Assembly (NCBI RefSeq): GCF_015207035.1
Contig: NZ_JADEXQ010000003.1
Coordinates: 1 to 64,000, forward strand
Source of the DNA: Romeriopsis navalis LEGE 11480
Lineage (GTDB): Bacteria; Cyanobacteriota; Cyanobacteriia; Leptolyngbyales; Leptolyngbyaceae
Length of the DNA: 64,000 nt
Reading direction: 5' to 3'
Under the pieces are notes generated by a model. It did not search any database. It saw only the letters and a list, made by a program, of their open reading frames with translations, and was not told the origin of the DNA. Position 1 is the first letter of the stretch. Every line of letters begins with the position of its first letter. The position numbers and the translations under genes were made by a program. Shown piece by piece: positions 54,336-63,415 of this stretch.

Positions 54336-56162
54336 CTAATACTTTAATGTGAATTCCAGGGGCTCTGGCCGATGGAGTCCATAGCCTTGGGCATAGTCAA
54401 TATCCAGGCCGCGTAGCGTGTGGAGAATTTCGTCGTTTTCCACCCACTCAGCCACCGTTTTGACTCCGAGTACATGGGCAATGCGGTTCATGCAGGAGAC
54501 GAGCTCTTGGTCGATTTTTTCAGTGGTGATGTTTTTAATGAAACTGCCATCGATTTTGAGGTAGTCAATTTTGAGTTGCTTTAAATAGGCAAAGCAATTC
54601 ATCCCACTGCCGAAATCATCGAGGGCAAAGTGACAGCCCATTTGTTTCAATTCCTGGATGAACTGGCTGGCTTGATCAACATTGGAAATGGCCGCGGTCT
54701 CCGTGATTTCAAAGCAAATGACATGTGGAGGCAGACGATATTTCTGAAACTGCTCTTTGACGAAATCAATAAATTGCGCGTCATTTAAGCTACGGGCGGA
54801 GAGATTAATCGCATAGAGACAGCTATCGAGTGGACGACCACTGTTGCTCAAGCAGGCTTGGGCATAGGATTTGAAAAAAGTGTCGATCACCACGCGATCG
54901 AGATCCGTCATGAGTCCATAACGCTCAGCCGCTGGGATAAAGCAACCCGGTGGGACAATTTTGCCGTCACGATCGATCATTCGTAGCAGGATTTCGACAT
55001 GGCGCTCAAAGGGCAAATGGTCGTGCTCAATTGATTCGATCACGTCGGAATTGCGGCTGATTGGCACAATATCTTGGGCGTAAAGTTGAAACCGTTGTTC
55101 TTCGATCGCCTGATGGATTTGGGAAATCCACATTCGTTCGCTACGCTGACGGGTTAATTCATCATCATCACTGTAATAGAGGTGAATCCGATTCCGACCG
55201 GCTTCTTTGGCTGCATAGCAAGCCGCATCGGCGGCACTGAGCACAGTGGTTAACCCTTCGCTTTGGGTATCAATTTGGACTAAGCCAAAGCTGGCACTGA
55301 TGTTGAAGCTTTGCTCTTCCCACAGAAAGCGGAATTGCTCAACTTGCTGATGAATCCGTTCAACAATTTGGCGGGCTTGGTCGAGTGAACATTGATGGAA
55401 CAAAATGCTGAATTCATCGCCGCCAACCCGTGATAATGTGTCGCTTTGCCGAATTTCTCGCTGGAAAATTTGGGCTAATCGCCGTAGCAGTTCATCGCCA
55501 GCATTGTGGCCACAGGTATCATTGACAATTTTGAATTGGTCAAGATCGATATAGCAAAGGGTATGCGTGTGATCCGATTGTTTGGCCTCGGCGATCGCCT
55601 GAGTTAGTTGGGCCTCGAATTCACCGCGATTGACTAAACCCGTTAGCGCATCATGGTGGGCCTGCCAGAGTAATGCATGGTTGGCCTGGCGCGCTTGGGT
55701 AACATCCCGCAGCATAAATACAGTGCCAGTGATCACCGCAGTGGTTTCGTAGATCGGTGCAACGGTTAGATCCAATGCGATCTCTTGGCCTCGATCCGTG
55801 ACAAATGCCGCCTGATTCACAATTTCAAAGGCGTTTGGTTCGACTTGCTGGAGTTGCTGAATCAGTGAATTGAGTGGCTGCCGGGTTTGCTCATCGACGA
55901 GAGGTAAAACATGATCAAGCTTCTGCCCGACTAAATTTGATTCAGTCTGACAAAAAACATTACTCGTCAATAGGTCAATGGCGGGAGGATTGCAGTATTG
56001 AATTTGACCTTCAAGGTTGGTTGTAATCACCGCATGGGAAATTGCTTCCAATGTTGCATGGGTCACATCGGAATGGCGACAAGCATCGACTGCCTGTGCT
56101 GCCTGCGGGTTGATCGAGGTTGGTGCGATCGTACTCATTTGGGTGAGATGAACCTTAGACAT
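54336..56162 (-). CDS. PAS-GGDEF-EAL cyclic-di-GMP protein
   Basis: 608 aa, no membrane segment. A PAS domain lies at about 35-155 (AVITTNLEGQIQYCNPPA...). GGDEF follows, with HDALTGLVNRGEFE and the intact signature RVGGDEFSILF. The EAL domain has EILLR in place of EALLR and keeps INLS (Asn), CFEITETAA (Glu), ALDDFGSGMN (Asp-Asp), KIDGSFIKN (Lys), VAEWVEND (Glu) and DYAQGYGLHRP (Gln). Both synthase and phosphodiesterase residues look intact, so it may switch by PAS input. It neighbours the ebsA/DRTGG genes (convergent), and pilus control in cyanobacteria often uses c-di-GMP. Confidence 0.92.
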   Translation of the reverse strand: MSKVHLTQMSTIAPTSINPQAAQAVDACRHSDVTHATLEAISHAVITTNLEGQIQYCNPPAIDLLTSNVFCQTESNLVGQKLDHVLPLVDEQTRQPLNSLIQQLQQVEPNAFEIVNQAAFVTDRGQEIALDLTVAPIYETTAVITGTVFMLRDVTQARQANHALLWQAHHDALTGLVNRGEFEAQLTQAIAEAKQSDHTHTLCYIDLDQFKIVNDTCGHNAGDELLRRLAQIFQREIRQSDTLSRVGGDEFSILFHQCSLDQARQIVERIHQQVEQFRFLWEEQSFNISASFGLVQIDTQSEGLTTVLSAADAACYAAKEAGRNRIHLYYSDDDELTRQRSERMWISQIHQAIEEQRFQLYAQDIVPISRNSDVIESIEHDHLPFERHVEILLRMIDRDGKIVPPGCFIPAAERYGLMTDLDRVVIDTFFKSYAQACLSNSGRPLDSCLYAINLSARSLNDAQFIDFVKEQFQKYRLPPHVICFEITETAAISNVDQASQFIQELKQMGCHFALDDFGSGMNCFAYLKQLKIDYLKIDGSFIKNITTEKIDQELVSCMNRIAHVLGVKTVAEWVENDEILHTLRGLDIDYAQGYGLHRPEPLEFTLKY

Positions 56163-56625
56163 AGCATCAATTTACGGGAAGAAGCCTAGAGCAATTCAGC
56201 TGGGTGAGGTGATATCAAACAAATGAACGATTCAACTGGCCTCAGGATACGGCCTGGAGCCAACGATGTCCTGGGTAATTGGCGCGTGATTGATTTTGAA
56301 TATTGTGAGTTAGGAAGAATAAAAAATGTTTGTCAAGATATTCAGGTTCTCAAAAATCCTTGGCAAGCCTAGATCACAGAAAAAACCTTAACTTGAGCAC
56401 CAAAAGAATTAAAGTATCCACCAAGCCGATGAGATGATCGAAAACGATCAATCTACAGCAATCTTAGATAGTGATGCGCTTCGGCAACCTCGTGAGGAAT
56501 ACGGTCTTTCCACAATTCCGATGAAAAATAATTATTGCTGACCAAAAAATGTAATTTAGACTACAAATTGCCTGATGCTGATTGGCTTTAGTGAAGTTTG
56601 CCCAACTGTTTGGGTGCGTTGACGT
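56163..56625. other. intergenic region between GGDEF/EAL and ribokinase genes
   Basis: About 460 bases. It holds one possible small gene (56223-56372, see entry) and a weaker 35-codon frame (56434-56541). The ribokinase transcript ends here on the minus strand, but I see no clear terminator. Confidence 0.4.
56223..56372 (+). CDS. possible 49-aa protein with strong ribosome-binding site
   Basis: An ATG frame of 49 codons plus TAG. GAGGTGA, a perfect 7-base complement to the 16S rRNA end, lies at 56206-56212, 10 bases before the ATG. The peptide starts MNDSTGLRIRPGANDVLG and ends VLKNPWQA; it has balanced composition and no membrane segment. I do not recognise it. It is divergent from the GGDEF/EAL gene, whose start is 60 bases away. 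Confidence 0.3.
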   Translation: MNDSTGLRIRPGANDVLGNWRVIDFEYCELGRIKNVCQDIQVLKNPWQA

Positions 56626-57549
56626 TTAGTTGCAATGCTGGTGCAGGAACTGCTCCAAGCTGGCTTTATCGGGCATGGCAACTTGGGCTCCGGCTTGGGT
56701 GGCAGCAAGTGCCCCCGCCGCATTGCCCCACTGAATCGCGTTGGCTAATGGTAATCCGGCCAGTAATCCGGCGGTAAGGCCCCCGGCAAACGCATCGCCA
56801 CAAGCAACTGTATCGACTGCGGCCACGGTGAAGGCCGGGACAAAGCCTGAGGCTGAGGGAGTTTGGTAAAATGCGCCCTTGGCGCCAAGTTTGATAATGA
56901 CTGTGGGGGCACCTTGACGCTGGAGTTGAGTGGCAGCGGTTTTGGCCGTTTCTAGATCATGGACGTCAAAGCCTACGAGTTGACTGGCTTCGACTTCATT
57001 GGGTAGTAAGAAATCGATATGGGGATAGAGGGCGGTCAAATCGGGTGTTTGGACCGGTGCGGGATCAAGTATGACAGTCACGCCTGCGGCTTTGCCCGCT
57101 TGGGCAGCGAGTTGGACGGCGGCGATCGGAATCTCAAGTTGCAGTAATAGGTATTGGGCATCGGCAAGGGCGGGTTGAAGCCGAGCAATATCGGTGGCAT
57201 CGACGCAGCCATTTGCCCCAAAAATGCCGATAATTTGGTTTTCACCCGTCTCTGCGACCGTAATGAGCGCGACGCCTGAGTGGGTGCTGGGATCGATGAA
57301 GATATTATCGGTTTGGATGGGGACGGATTGTAGACCGGCGATTAATGTGCGACCAAAATCATCCCCCCCGACGCGCCCAATCATTTGGGTTGCTACCCCG
57401 AGTTTGGCGAGTGCCACGGCTTGGTTTGCGCCTTTGCCCCCAGCTGTGGTGACAAATTCTGATCCCAGGATGGTTTCGCCGGGAGTGGGGATACGGGGGA
57501 CGCGGCTCGCTAAATCCATATTCAGACTGCCGAAGACGATCGCGCTCAT
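56626..57549 (-). CDS. rbsK: ribokinase
   Basis: 307 aa PfkB-family sugar kinase that phosphorylates ribose. The start VFGSLNMDLASRVPRIPTPG, the substrate loop GGKGANQAVALAKLG and the catalytic signature DTVACGDAFAGGLTAGL (base Asp, anion hole GDAFAGG) are typical of RbsK. No ribose transporter is adjacent, so the substrate could be another pentose or a nucleoside. It follows mnmA on the same strand after 61 bases. Confidence 0.88.
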   Translation of the reverse strand: MSAIVFGSLNMDLASRVPRIPTPGETILGSEFVTTAGGKGANQAVALAKLGVATQMIGRVGGDDFGRTLIAGLQSVPIQTDNIFIDPSTHSGVALITVAETGENQIIGIFGANGCVDATDIARLQPALADAQYLLLQLEIPIAAVQLAAQAGKAAGVTVILDPAPVQTPDLTALYPHIDFLLPNEVEASQLVGFDVHDLETAKTAATQLQRQGAPTVIIKLGAKGAFYQTPSASGFVPAFTVAAVDTVACGDAFAGGLTAGLLAGLPLANAIQWGNAAGALAATQAGAQVAMPDKASLEQFLHQHCN

Positions 57550-57610
57550 GCCGCTTTGCCTCTTATGCTGCTTTGCTGCCGATGACTTTATCGCTCAAGA
57601 TTCAGATCGC

Positions 57611-58675
57611 TCAGGATTCAGGCACTTGTCGTTCGATGATCCCACCGCCCAATAGGATGTCGCCGTTATACCAGACCGCTGCTTGACCCGGCGTAATGCT
57701 CGGTTGGGCTTCATCGAAGATAATCCGCACGCGATCATCATCGATTGGCGTAATGGTGGCGGGTACCGCCGTTGAACGATAGCGAATCTGCACCTCCGCT
57801 TTAATCGGCGTTGTGGGTTTGGCGATCGACACCCAGTTAATCCGGCTGACGTAGCATTCCGGCTGTAGCAGGGCGTCACGGGTCCCGACAATCACCCGGT
57901 TCATCGCGACATCTAAGCCAATTACATAGAGTGGCTCACTGTAGGCGACGCCCAACCCTTTACGTTGACCGATTGTATAGTGGTGCGTGCCTTCATGCTG
58001 GCCCAGGACTTTGCCGGCTTGATCGACGATCTCGCCCTGTTTAGGTGTGATGTATTTGTCAAGAAATGCTTGCATTGAACCGTTGGCTTCCACCAGACAG
58101 AGATCCATGCTTTCCGGTTTCTGGGCGGTGTGTAGCCCGAATTCCTCGGCCATTTGGCGGGTTTCGGTTTTTTGGGTTTCACCCAAGGGAAACAAGACAT
58201 GCCCTAAGACATGTTGATTGAGATCGTAGAGGAAATACGTTTGGTCTTTGCGTCGATCGAAGGCCCGTAGCAGTTGGTAGCGATCGTTGGCCGCATCGTA
58301 TTGAATGCGCGCGTAGTGACCCGTTGCAATGTAGTCAATCCCCAGCTCGGTCTGGGCAAACTCGAGCATTGGCCCGAATTTCACGGCGGTGTTGCAGTTC
58401 GAGCAGGGCAGGGGGGTAATGCCAGCCTCGTAGCCATCGACTAAATAATTGACAATATTGCGCTCGAAGGATTCACGGCTATCGACGATATGGTGATCGA
58501 CGCCCAGTTCTTCGCATAATTGTGCCGCATCGACCATGCCTTCGGAACAGCATTGGCCTTTACCTTTCATCAGCCACAGGGTCACGCCGACCACGTCATG
58601 GCCTTGGTCACGCAACATGGCAATGGCAGTAGAACTATCGACTCCTCCAGAGAGTCCGACGGCAACCTTGTTCAT
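57611..58675 (-). CDS. mnmA: tRNA-specific 2-thiouridylase
   Basis: 354 aa. It thiolates U34 of tRNA Lys, Glu and Gln. The PP-loop is [20 protein letters not shown]. The catalytic Cys lies in [13 protein letters not shown] and the second in ESMDLCLVE. The tRNA contact motif [17 protein letters not shown] is present, as is the family tail ([19 protein letters not shown]). Complete length. Possibly co-transcribed with rbsK. Confidence 0.97.
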   Translation of the reverse strand: MNKVAVGLSGGVDSSTAIAMLRDQGHDVVGVTLWLMKGKGQCCSEGMVDAAQLCEELGVDHHIVDSRESFERNIVNYLVDGYEAGITPLPCSNCNTAVKFGPMLEFAQTELGIDYIATGHYARIQYDAANDRYQLLRAFDRRKDQTYFLYDLNQHVLGHVLFPLGETQKTETRQMAEEFGLHTAQKPESMDLCLVEANGSMQAFLDKYITPKQGEIVDQAGKVLGQHEGTHHYTIGQRKGLGVAYSEPLYVIGLDVAMNRVIVGTRDALLQPECYVSRINWVSIAKPTTPIKAEVQIRYRSTAVPATITPIDDDRVRIIFDEAQPSITPGQAAVWYNGDILLGGGIIERQVPES

Positions 58676-58900
58676 GGTTGATTATGAGCCTGATACAGAT
58701 CGTCCGGAATTCGCGATTTGTTGTGTCATCCCGCTGATTCCTCCATCTAGGCTAGCTCAAAAACTGATGCAACAGTACGCCACATCGAAATCCCTATGCT
58801 ACACTGGCGGGCAAATCACCTGCTGTCTTGGCTTCAGCGTGATCGACCGTAATTTCAATGATTTTTTTAGGCGATGGATATTAGGGGAGGCACGAATACA

Positions 58901-59593
58901 GTGTGGATTAAATCAAAGTGTGTTTCTGTGACAATCGGTTTGGCGATCGCGTTAGTAGGTCATGCGGTAATCGCCCCTGTTTCGACCCGAGCTCAAGTGC
59001 CTCCCGCACCGCAGTTTGGCGCTCCAGCAGTCCGCTATCGCGTGGTGGTGCCGAGTGCTGACTTTGAGACGTTGCAGCAAGTGCGGCAAGTGGCCAAGGG
59101 TGCCTTTATTCAAACCTTTGCCGATAATGTTGATCGGATACAAGCCGGGGCCTTTGCCGGTGAAATCAGCGCGCGTGCCCGGGTCGATGCTTTAGCCCGT
59201 CAGGGTATCCGGGCGGTGGCTTACAATACCCAAGGTCAGGCGGTGTATCAAGCATTGGCGGCCGGGACAGCGACGAGCAGCTTTAATTCCGTTAATAGTT
59301 TCCAGAATAATCAGCAGGCGCAGCCCGCGACACCTGCTGGGGCGGCGCAGGCCGTGACCAAGATGCCGAAGGGCTATTATGCGATCGTGCCAGTGGACCG
59401 CGATCAAATGGGGATCACATTTGAAGCATTCCGTAAACTGGGTATTGCTGAGGAATTCATTACCATTGGTCAGCAGCGGCGGGGATGGCATGTCGCCGTT
59501 GGGGTTTATCCGAGTCGATCGGGCGCGGAGACCATGAGCCAGTATTTACGCCGGAAAGGTGGGTTCGATGCGCGAGCTTATTACGAGCGTTAG
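58901..59593 (+). CDS. secreted SPOR-like repeat protein
   Basis: 230 aa from a GTG at 58901, chosen because AGGGGAGG lies 10 bases before it; an ATG at 58874 adds nine residues but has no ribosome site. The signal peptide (KSKCVSVTIGLAIALVGHAV, cleavage near TRAQ) is clear. Two similar modules follow: YRVVVPSADFETLQQVRQVA...FIQTFADNVDRIQAGAFAGE... and YYAIVPVDRDQMGITFEAFRKLG...RRGWHVAVGVYPSRSGAETM. They resemble SPOR/peptidoglycan-binding folds (QAGAF.....A). Likely periplasmic. Followed by a perfect terminator. Confidence 0.75.
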   Translation: MWIKSKCVSVTIGLAIALVGHAVIAPVSTRAQVPPAPQFGAPAVRYRVVVPSADFETLQQVRQVAKGAFIQTFADNVDRIQAGAFAGEISARARVDALARQGIRAVAYNTQGQAVYQALAAGTATSSFNSVNSFQNNQQAQPATPAGAAQAVTKMPKGYYAIVPVDRDQMGITFEAFRKLGIAEEFITIGQQRRGWHVAVGVYPSRSGAETMSQYLRRKGGFDARAYYER

Positions 59594-59623
59594 GGTAGTC
59601 AATTGCTAGAAGATTGAGTTTTA

Positions 59624-59661
59624 CTGTGCCCAGACCGCGTTAGCGGTCTGGGCACAGTTTT
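59624..59661 (+). terminator. perfect 15-bp terminator between convergent genes
   Basis: CTGTGCCCAGACCGC, loop GTTA, GCGGTCTGGGCACAG, then TTTT. It lies 30 bases after the SPOR-like stop and 60 bases before the end of the convergent 148-aa gene; it may serve both. Confidence 0.88.
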
Positions 59662-59720
59662 GTGTTTGTACGTTATCGGCGGCTGTGGCGCGGTAGCGAA
59701 TTCGGTAATATGTTCAGCTC

Positions 59721-60152
59721 CTACGCTAATTTGCCCAACCACCAACCGCAACCCAGGCCCAACCCGGTGATTAAAACTAGCAGGCAGAAGGTTTGCCGCT
59801 CGCTGTACTGGTTTGCCTGCAAGTCGAGTCGGGCCAAGCCTTCTGTGGTCAGAATCAGCACCACTGGTAGGAATAGCTTTAACCAATTGAGCAAAAATGA
59901 AATGGCAGCGGCCGTAATGACGAAGGCAGAAAAGGCCACACTGTCTGACGAAAACCAGCGTTTTACGAGTTTGTTGAGATCGGTGAGCGGATGCAGATAA
60001 ATCAAAGCGACGGCAAAGCTTCCGAGCACTAAAAACCAAGTTGCTTCACTGGAATAAGTGCCGGTGGAGAGTAATCGTCCAATGAATACGTAGCTCCCGA
60101 AGAGCAAGAGCAGCGATAGCCAAGGTAGTCGTTTTTGAAAAAAAGATAACAT
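59721..60152 (-). CDS. four-helix membrane protein, unknown function
   Basis: 143 aa from the ATG at 60152 (a TTG at 60167 adds five residues). Four hydrophobic segments are visible: LPWLSLLLLFGSYVFIG, WFLVLGSFAVALIYL, FSAFVITAAAISFLL and FCLLVLITGLGLGCGWW. A loop holds ANQYSERQ. I recall no family. It follows the GH1 gene with a gap of about 20 bases, so it is probably co-transcribed. Confidence 0.65.
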   Translation of the reverse strand: MLSFFQKRLPWLSLLLLFGSYVFIGRLLSTGTYSSEATWFLVLGSFAVALIYLHPLTDLNKLVKRWFSSDSVAFSAFVITAAAISFLLNWLKLFLPVVLILTTEGLARLDLQANQYSERQTFCLLVLITGLGLGCGWWLGKLA

Positions 60153-60173
60153 CGCAAGATTGATCAAGCGCTT

Positions 60174-61571
60174 TTAGAGTAGCTTGCCGGCTTGAATACA
60201 GTCGCGATACCAATAATAGCTAGCTTTGGGAATCCGCTGTTGGGTTTGATAGTTGATATAGACAATGCCAAAGCGTTTGGCGTAAGCCCAAGACCACTCA
60301 AAGTTGTCAAGCAAGCTCCATAAATAATAGCCGTGAATGGGATAATCCTCGGTGATTGCCCGGGCAACGCCTTGCAAATGTTGTTTCAAGTAAAGTATGC
60401 GATCGAGATCAAGGACTTCGCCTTGGGCATTCACTTCATCCTGGGCGGCACAGCCATTTTCGGTAATAATCAACGATAAGTCAGGTCGGTTGAGGGTTTC
60501 ACTCACGTGGCGGATGCCCCAATACAGGCTGTCGGGGAAGAAATTTAGCCAGGGCATATCGAGGCGGGGATAGCCGGAGGGCAAATCAAGATATTCATAA
60601 CCCCTCACATTATCGGCGGCGCGAATATGGCTGCCAGTGTAGATGTTCAGACCGAGAAAGTCGATCGGTTGATGAATTGTGGTTAAGTCACCATCCTGGA
60701 CTTGTGGGGCTTCTGCCCCTAGCGTTTTCCAGAAGCCAGCGTGATACTGCCCTGTGATGGCGGGATAGATTAAACCGCCATTATTGCAGTGGTAGGGAAA
60801 TGCGGCTTGAGCGGCGGTAATATTTGCCGGTGTTTCGGAGAGCGGAACGGTGATACCGAAGTTGTCGACTAAGCCCACGCGGCAAGGCTGTGGGGATGCG
60901 GCGCGAATCGCTTGTACGCCTAACCCGTGAGCCAGTAAGGCATGGTGCGAAGTTTGCCAGACGTCCCGCCAACGGGGCACTATCGTCCCAGGGGCATGTT
61001 CCGGTGGGACGCGATCGTTATAACCCAGATGGGTAAAGCAGGTAATTTCATTGAGGGTAATCCAATGGCGAATGCGATCGCCCAAACGGGTGACGACGGC
61101 GGTGACGTAATCCGCAAAATCGTCCGCCATCTCTCGACTGCGCCACGACCCATACTGATTTTCTAAGGCGAGGGGACTATCCCAATGAAATAGCGTGACA
61201 ACGGGTTCAATTCCATGGGCTTCGAGGCAATCCAATAACCGTTCATAAAATTCAAATCCTGCCACGTTCACGCTGCCGCGACCATTGGGAATAATTCGAC
61301 ACCAGGAAATACTGAAACGGTATTGGGTGACGCCCAGCGCCGCCATCAGCTTGACATCTTCTTGGTAGCGATGGAAATGATCGCAGGCGTCGAGGTGAGG
61401 CGGTTTGGCAAACCCCATCGGCACCATGTGACCGCGCGACGATCGGCGCCATTGTTGACTAAAGGTATCCCAAACGCTGGGTTTTCGTCCTGCTAAACTA
61501 GCCCCCCCTTCAATCTGGAAGGCGGCGGTGGCGACGCCCCATTGGAAATTAGTTGGGAAAGTGATGCTCAT
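60174..61571 (-). CDS. GH1 beta-glucosidase
   Basis: 465 aa from MSITFPTNFQWGVATAAFQI at 61571; 18 more codons upstream are open. It hydrolyses beta-glucosides or related beta-glycosides. The acid/base Glu is in WITLNEITCFTHLG (NEI instead of the usual NEP) and the nucleophile Glu in LIITENGCA. The sugar-binding residues FQWG..TAAFQIEGG and FEWSWAYAKRFG are present. No secretion signal, so cytoplasmic. It lies between the AI-2E-type permease and the small membrane protein, all on one strand. Confidence 0.93.
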   Translation of the reverse strand: MSITFPTNFQWGVATAAFQIEGGASLAGRKPSVWDTFSQQWRRSSRGHMVPMGFAKPPHLDACDHFHRYQEDVKLMAALGVTQYRFSISWCRIIPNGRGSVNVAGFEFYERLLDCLEAHGIEPVVTLFHWDSPLALENQYGSWRSREMADDFADYVTAVVTRLGDRIRHWITLNEITCFTHLGYNDRVPPEHAPGTIVPRWRDVWQTSHHALLAHGLGVQAIRAASPQPCRVGLVDNFGITVPLSETPANITAAQAAFPYHCNNGGLIYPAITGQYHAGFWKTLGAEAPQVQDGDLTTIHQPIDFLGLNIYTGSHIRAADNVRGYEYLDLPSGYPRLDMPWLNFFPDSLYWGIRHVSETLNRPDLSLIITENGCAAQDEVNAQGEVLDLDRILYLKQHLQGVARAITEDYPIHGYYLWSLLDNFEWSWAYAKRFGIVYINYQTQQRIPKASYYWYRDCIQAGKLL

Positions 61572-61675
61572 CGGCTGAAGTTGTGATAGTTCGCGATGCT
61601 TGATGGTGCGAGATTTCCCCCTCAATCCTGGAATTGAGCGAGATTGCGCGGGCGCGATTAAAACGTTAGCGGTGA

Positions 61676-62923
61676 TTAACTGGTGGGTGTGTCATCGTCC
61701 AATTTGGGGGGGGTGATGGTCGGGGGACTTGCCGTGGTGCCATCGGTGACGTTGTCCGAGTCCACATCCGTCTCGGGTGCGGTGGGTGATTTAACAATCA
61801 TGACCGAGCCAATATTAATGGTGGTGTCATCTTCCTCCTCACTTTCTGAGGTTTCTGCTTGTAGGTTAGCGGCGGCGCTGAGGTAAGGCGGATGCTCTTC
61901 TTCCTGCCAGCGATCGAGAATATCTTTCACCACCACCTCTTGCAGCCATACTTGACCGACAACCGTTAAAGGTAAGGCCAGTAATAAGCCTAAGAAGCCA
62001 AAGAATGTGGCAAAGAAGACTTGGGAAAGTAAGGTGACTGCTGGTAGCAAAGCAACTTGCTGGGCCATGACCATGGGGGTCAGCACATTTGTTTCAAGCT
62101 GTTGCACTACAAAGTAAATGCCGAGGACGACTAAGGATTTCCAGGGGGCATCGAGTAGGGCGATTGCCATCGGTGGCACGACACTGAGCGCCGGACCAAT
62201 GGTGGGAATAAAGGTGAGGAGACCGGCAAAAATTCCGTTTGCTAAGGGCAAGCGGATACCGGCAATCAGCAGACCTAATCCACTCAATCCACCGATGACT
62301 AACATGTTGAACAAAATGCCTAGGAGCCAGCCCTGCAAGGATTCACCACATTTATCGAGAATTTCCTGGACCCGCCGCCGGTAAAACGATGGAAAGACCC
62401 GAATAAATGCCCGCCGATAGGGCGCTGGGTCAAATAGCAGCATCAGGGTCAAGATCACAACTAGCAGCACATCCAAGATGCCGCCCAAGGTACCGGAGAC
62501 AAATGTGACGGAGCTGCCCAGTAAACGGTTCGCTAAGGGTTGAAGTTGCTGGACGACATCTTCAACTGTGGGGAGATAAGGCTCCAGAAATGGCGGAGCG
62601 ACGTTGCTAAAATCTTTGACCAGTTGATCGAGTCGATCAACCCCTTGTGGCACCAGTTGGGTTAATTCCTGAAACTGATCAACGAAGGGCGGTACGACGA
62701 GCCACAGCGCTAGTGCTAAGAGACCCACAATGCCGCAAATTGCCATCATCAGCGAAATTGCCCGATCAAGCTTTAGACGCTGCTGTATTTGCTGACCCAG
62801 CGTATTTAACGCCGTTGCCAAAACCACAGCGGCAAAGATGAGCATCAATACACTGCGGATTTGCCACAGAATATATAGCGCTAACGTGAGGGCTAAGATC
62901 CCAACCCATTGACCCAGTTTCAC
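61676..62923 (-). CDS. AI-2E/PerM-family membrane transporter
   Basis: 415 aa. Eight hydrophobic segments fit the UPF0118/PerM family, and LTFIPTIGPALSVVPPMAIAL plus VVQQLETNVLTPMVMAQQ are the conserved pair of motifs. An acidic tail of about 75 residues follows the last helix. Members export or exchange small molecules or ions; the annotated AI-2 role is rarely proven. It may be read together with the GH1 gene (about 100-base gap). Confidence 0.9.
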   Translation of the reverse strand: MKLGQWVGILALTLALYILWQIRSVLMLIFAAVVLATALNTLGQQIQQRLKLDRAISLMMAICGIVGLLALALWLVVPPFVDQFQELTQLVPQGVDRLDQLVKDFSNVAPPFLEPYLPTVEDVVQQLQPLANRLLGSSVTFVSGTLGGILDVLLVVILTLMLLFDPAPYRRAFIRVFPSFYRRRVQEILDKCGESLQGWLLGILFNMLVIGGLSGLGLLIAGIRLPLANGIFAGLLTFIPTIGPALSVVPPMAIALLDAPWKSLVVLGIYFVVQQLETNVLTPMVMAQQVALLPAVTLLSQVFFATFFGFLGLLLALPLTVVGQVWLQEVVVKDILDRWQEEEHPPYLSAAANLQAETSESEEEDDTTINIGSVMIVKSPTAPETDVDSDNVTDGTTASPPTITPPKLDDDTPTS

Positions 62924-63015
62924 ATTCAGACCTCAACTAGCAGGAAATTGGAAGTATTGCTTGGCAAGCCATCATAGCCTTCCTTGGATTTATATAGTTT
63001 GCCCCTTCTTAATTC

Positions 63016-63198
63016 TCAATTCGGCATGCGTAATTTGTAACCCAACCAGACAGCCACAATAATCGTCGGTAGAATCACCAAAAATAATGCAAATGTATTA
63101 TCGTTCGGTATCGTCAACCGTGATAACCCATATTTAATTAGCAGCGAAATGCCGAGGGAAAGTCCGAAAACTTTGGCGATCGTTTGAATTATGTCCAT
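63016..63198 (-). CDS. small two-helix membrane protein
   Basis: 60 aa from MDIIQTIAKVFGLSLGISLL at 63198; the frame continues upstream to an ATG at 63294 (92 aa), whose extension is also hydrophobic, so the start is uncertain. Two hydrophobic helices (FGLSLGISLLIKYG and FALFLVILPTIIVAVWLG) flank a polar loop with IPNDNTF. I recall similar short proteins in cyanobacteria, without function. It lies upstream of the transporter gene. Confidence 0.6.
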   Translation of the reverse strand: MDIIQTIAKVFGLSLGISLLIKYGLSRLTIPNDNTFALFLVILPTIIVAVWLGYKLRMPN

Positions 63199-63310
63199 AT
63201 CGTTGAGATTGGAAACACCAGTGGAAATACGGATGAGAATCAGGGTCAATGCTGACACAATTTCACCCAAGCCATTTATTGGTGAGAGTATCAATTTCTA
63301 CAGTTTTCAG

Positions 63311-63338
63311 CCCGCCAGCGTCAGCTGGGGGGTTTTTT
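63311..63338 (+). terminator. orphan plus-strand terminator
   Basis: CCCGCCAGC pairs with GCTGGGGGG through one mismatch around GTCA, followed by TTTTTT. No plus-strand gene precedes it within this region. Confidence 0.6.
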
Positions 63339-63347
63339 CATGGCGAC

Positions 63348-63399
63348 TTGCCGCAACGCATTTTGCTCCTGGAGTTTGGTGCGGAATGCGTTGCGGCAA
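63348..63399. repeat. perfect 15-bp inverted repeat
   Basis: TTGCCGCAACGCATT (63348-63362) and AATGCGTTGCGGCAA (63385-63399) around 22 bases. It lies just past the end of the N-acetylmuramidase gene on the minus strand and could be its transcription end; no clear U-tract follows. Confidence 0.7.
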
Positions 63400-63415
63400 T
63401 AACTGGGCTGCGCGA

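Noticed and set aside
56434-56541. 35-codon frame before ribokinase
   Set aside because: Too short and without a ribosome site or recognisable features.
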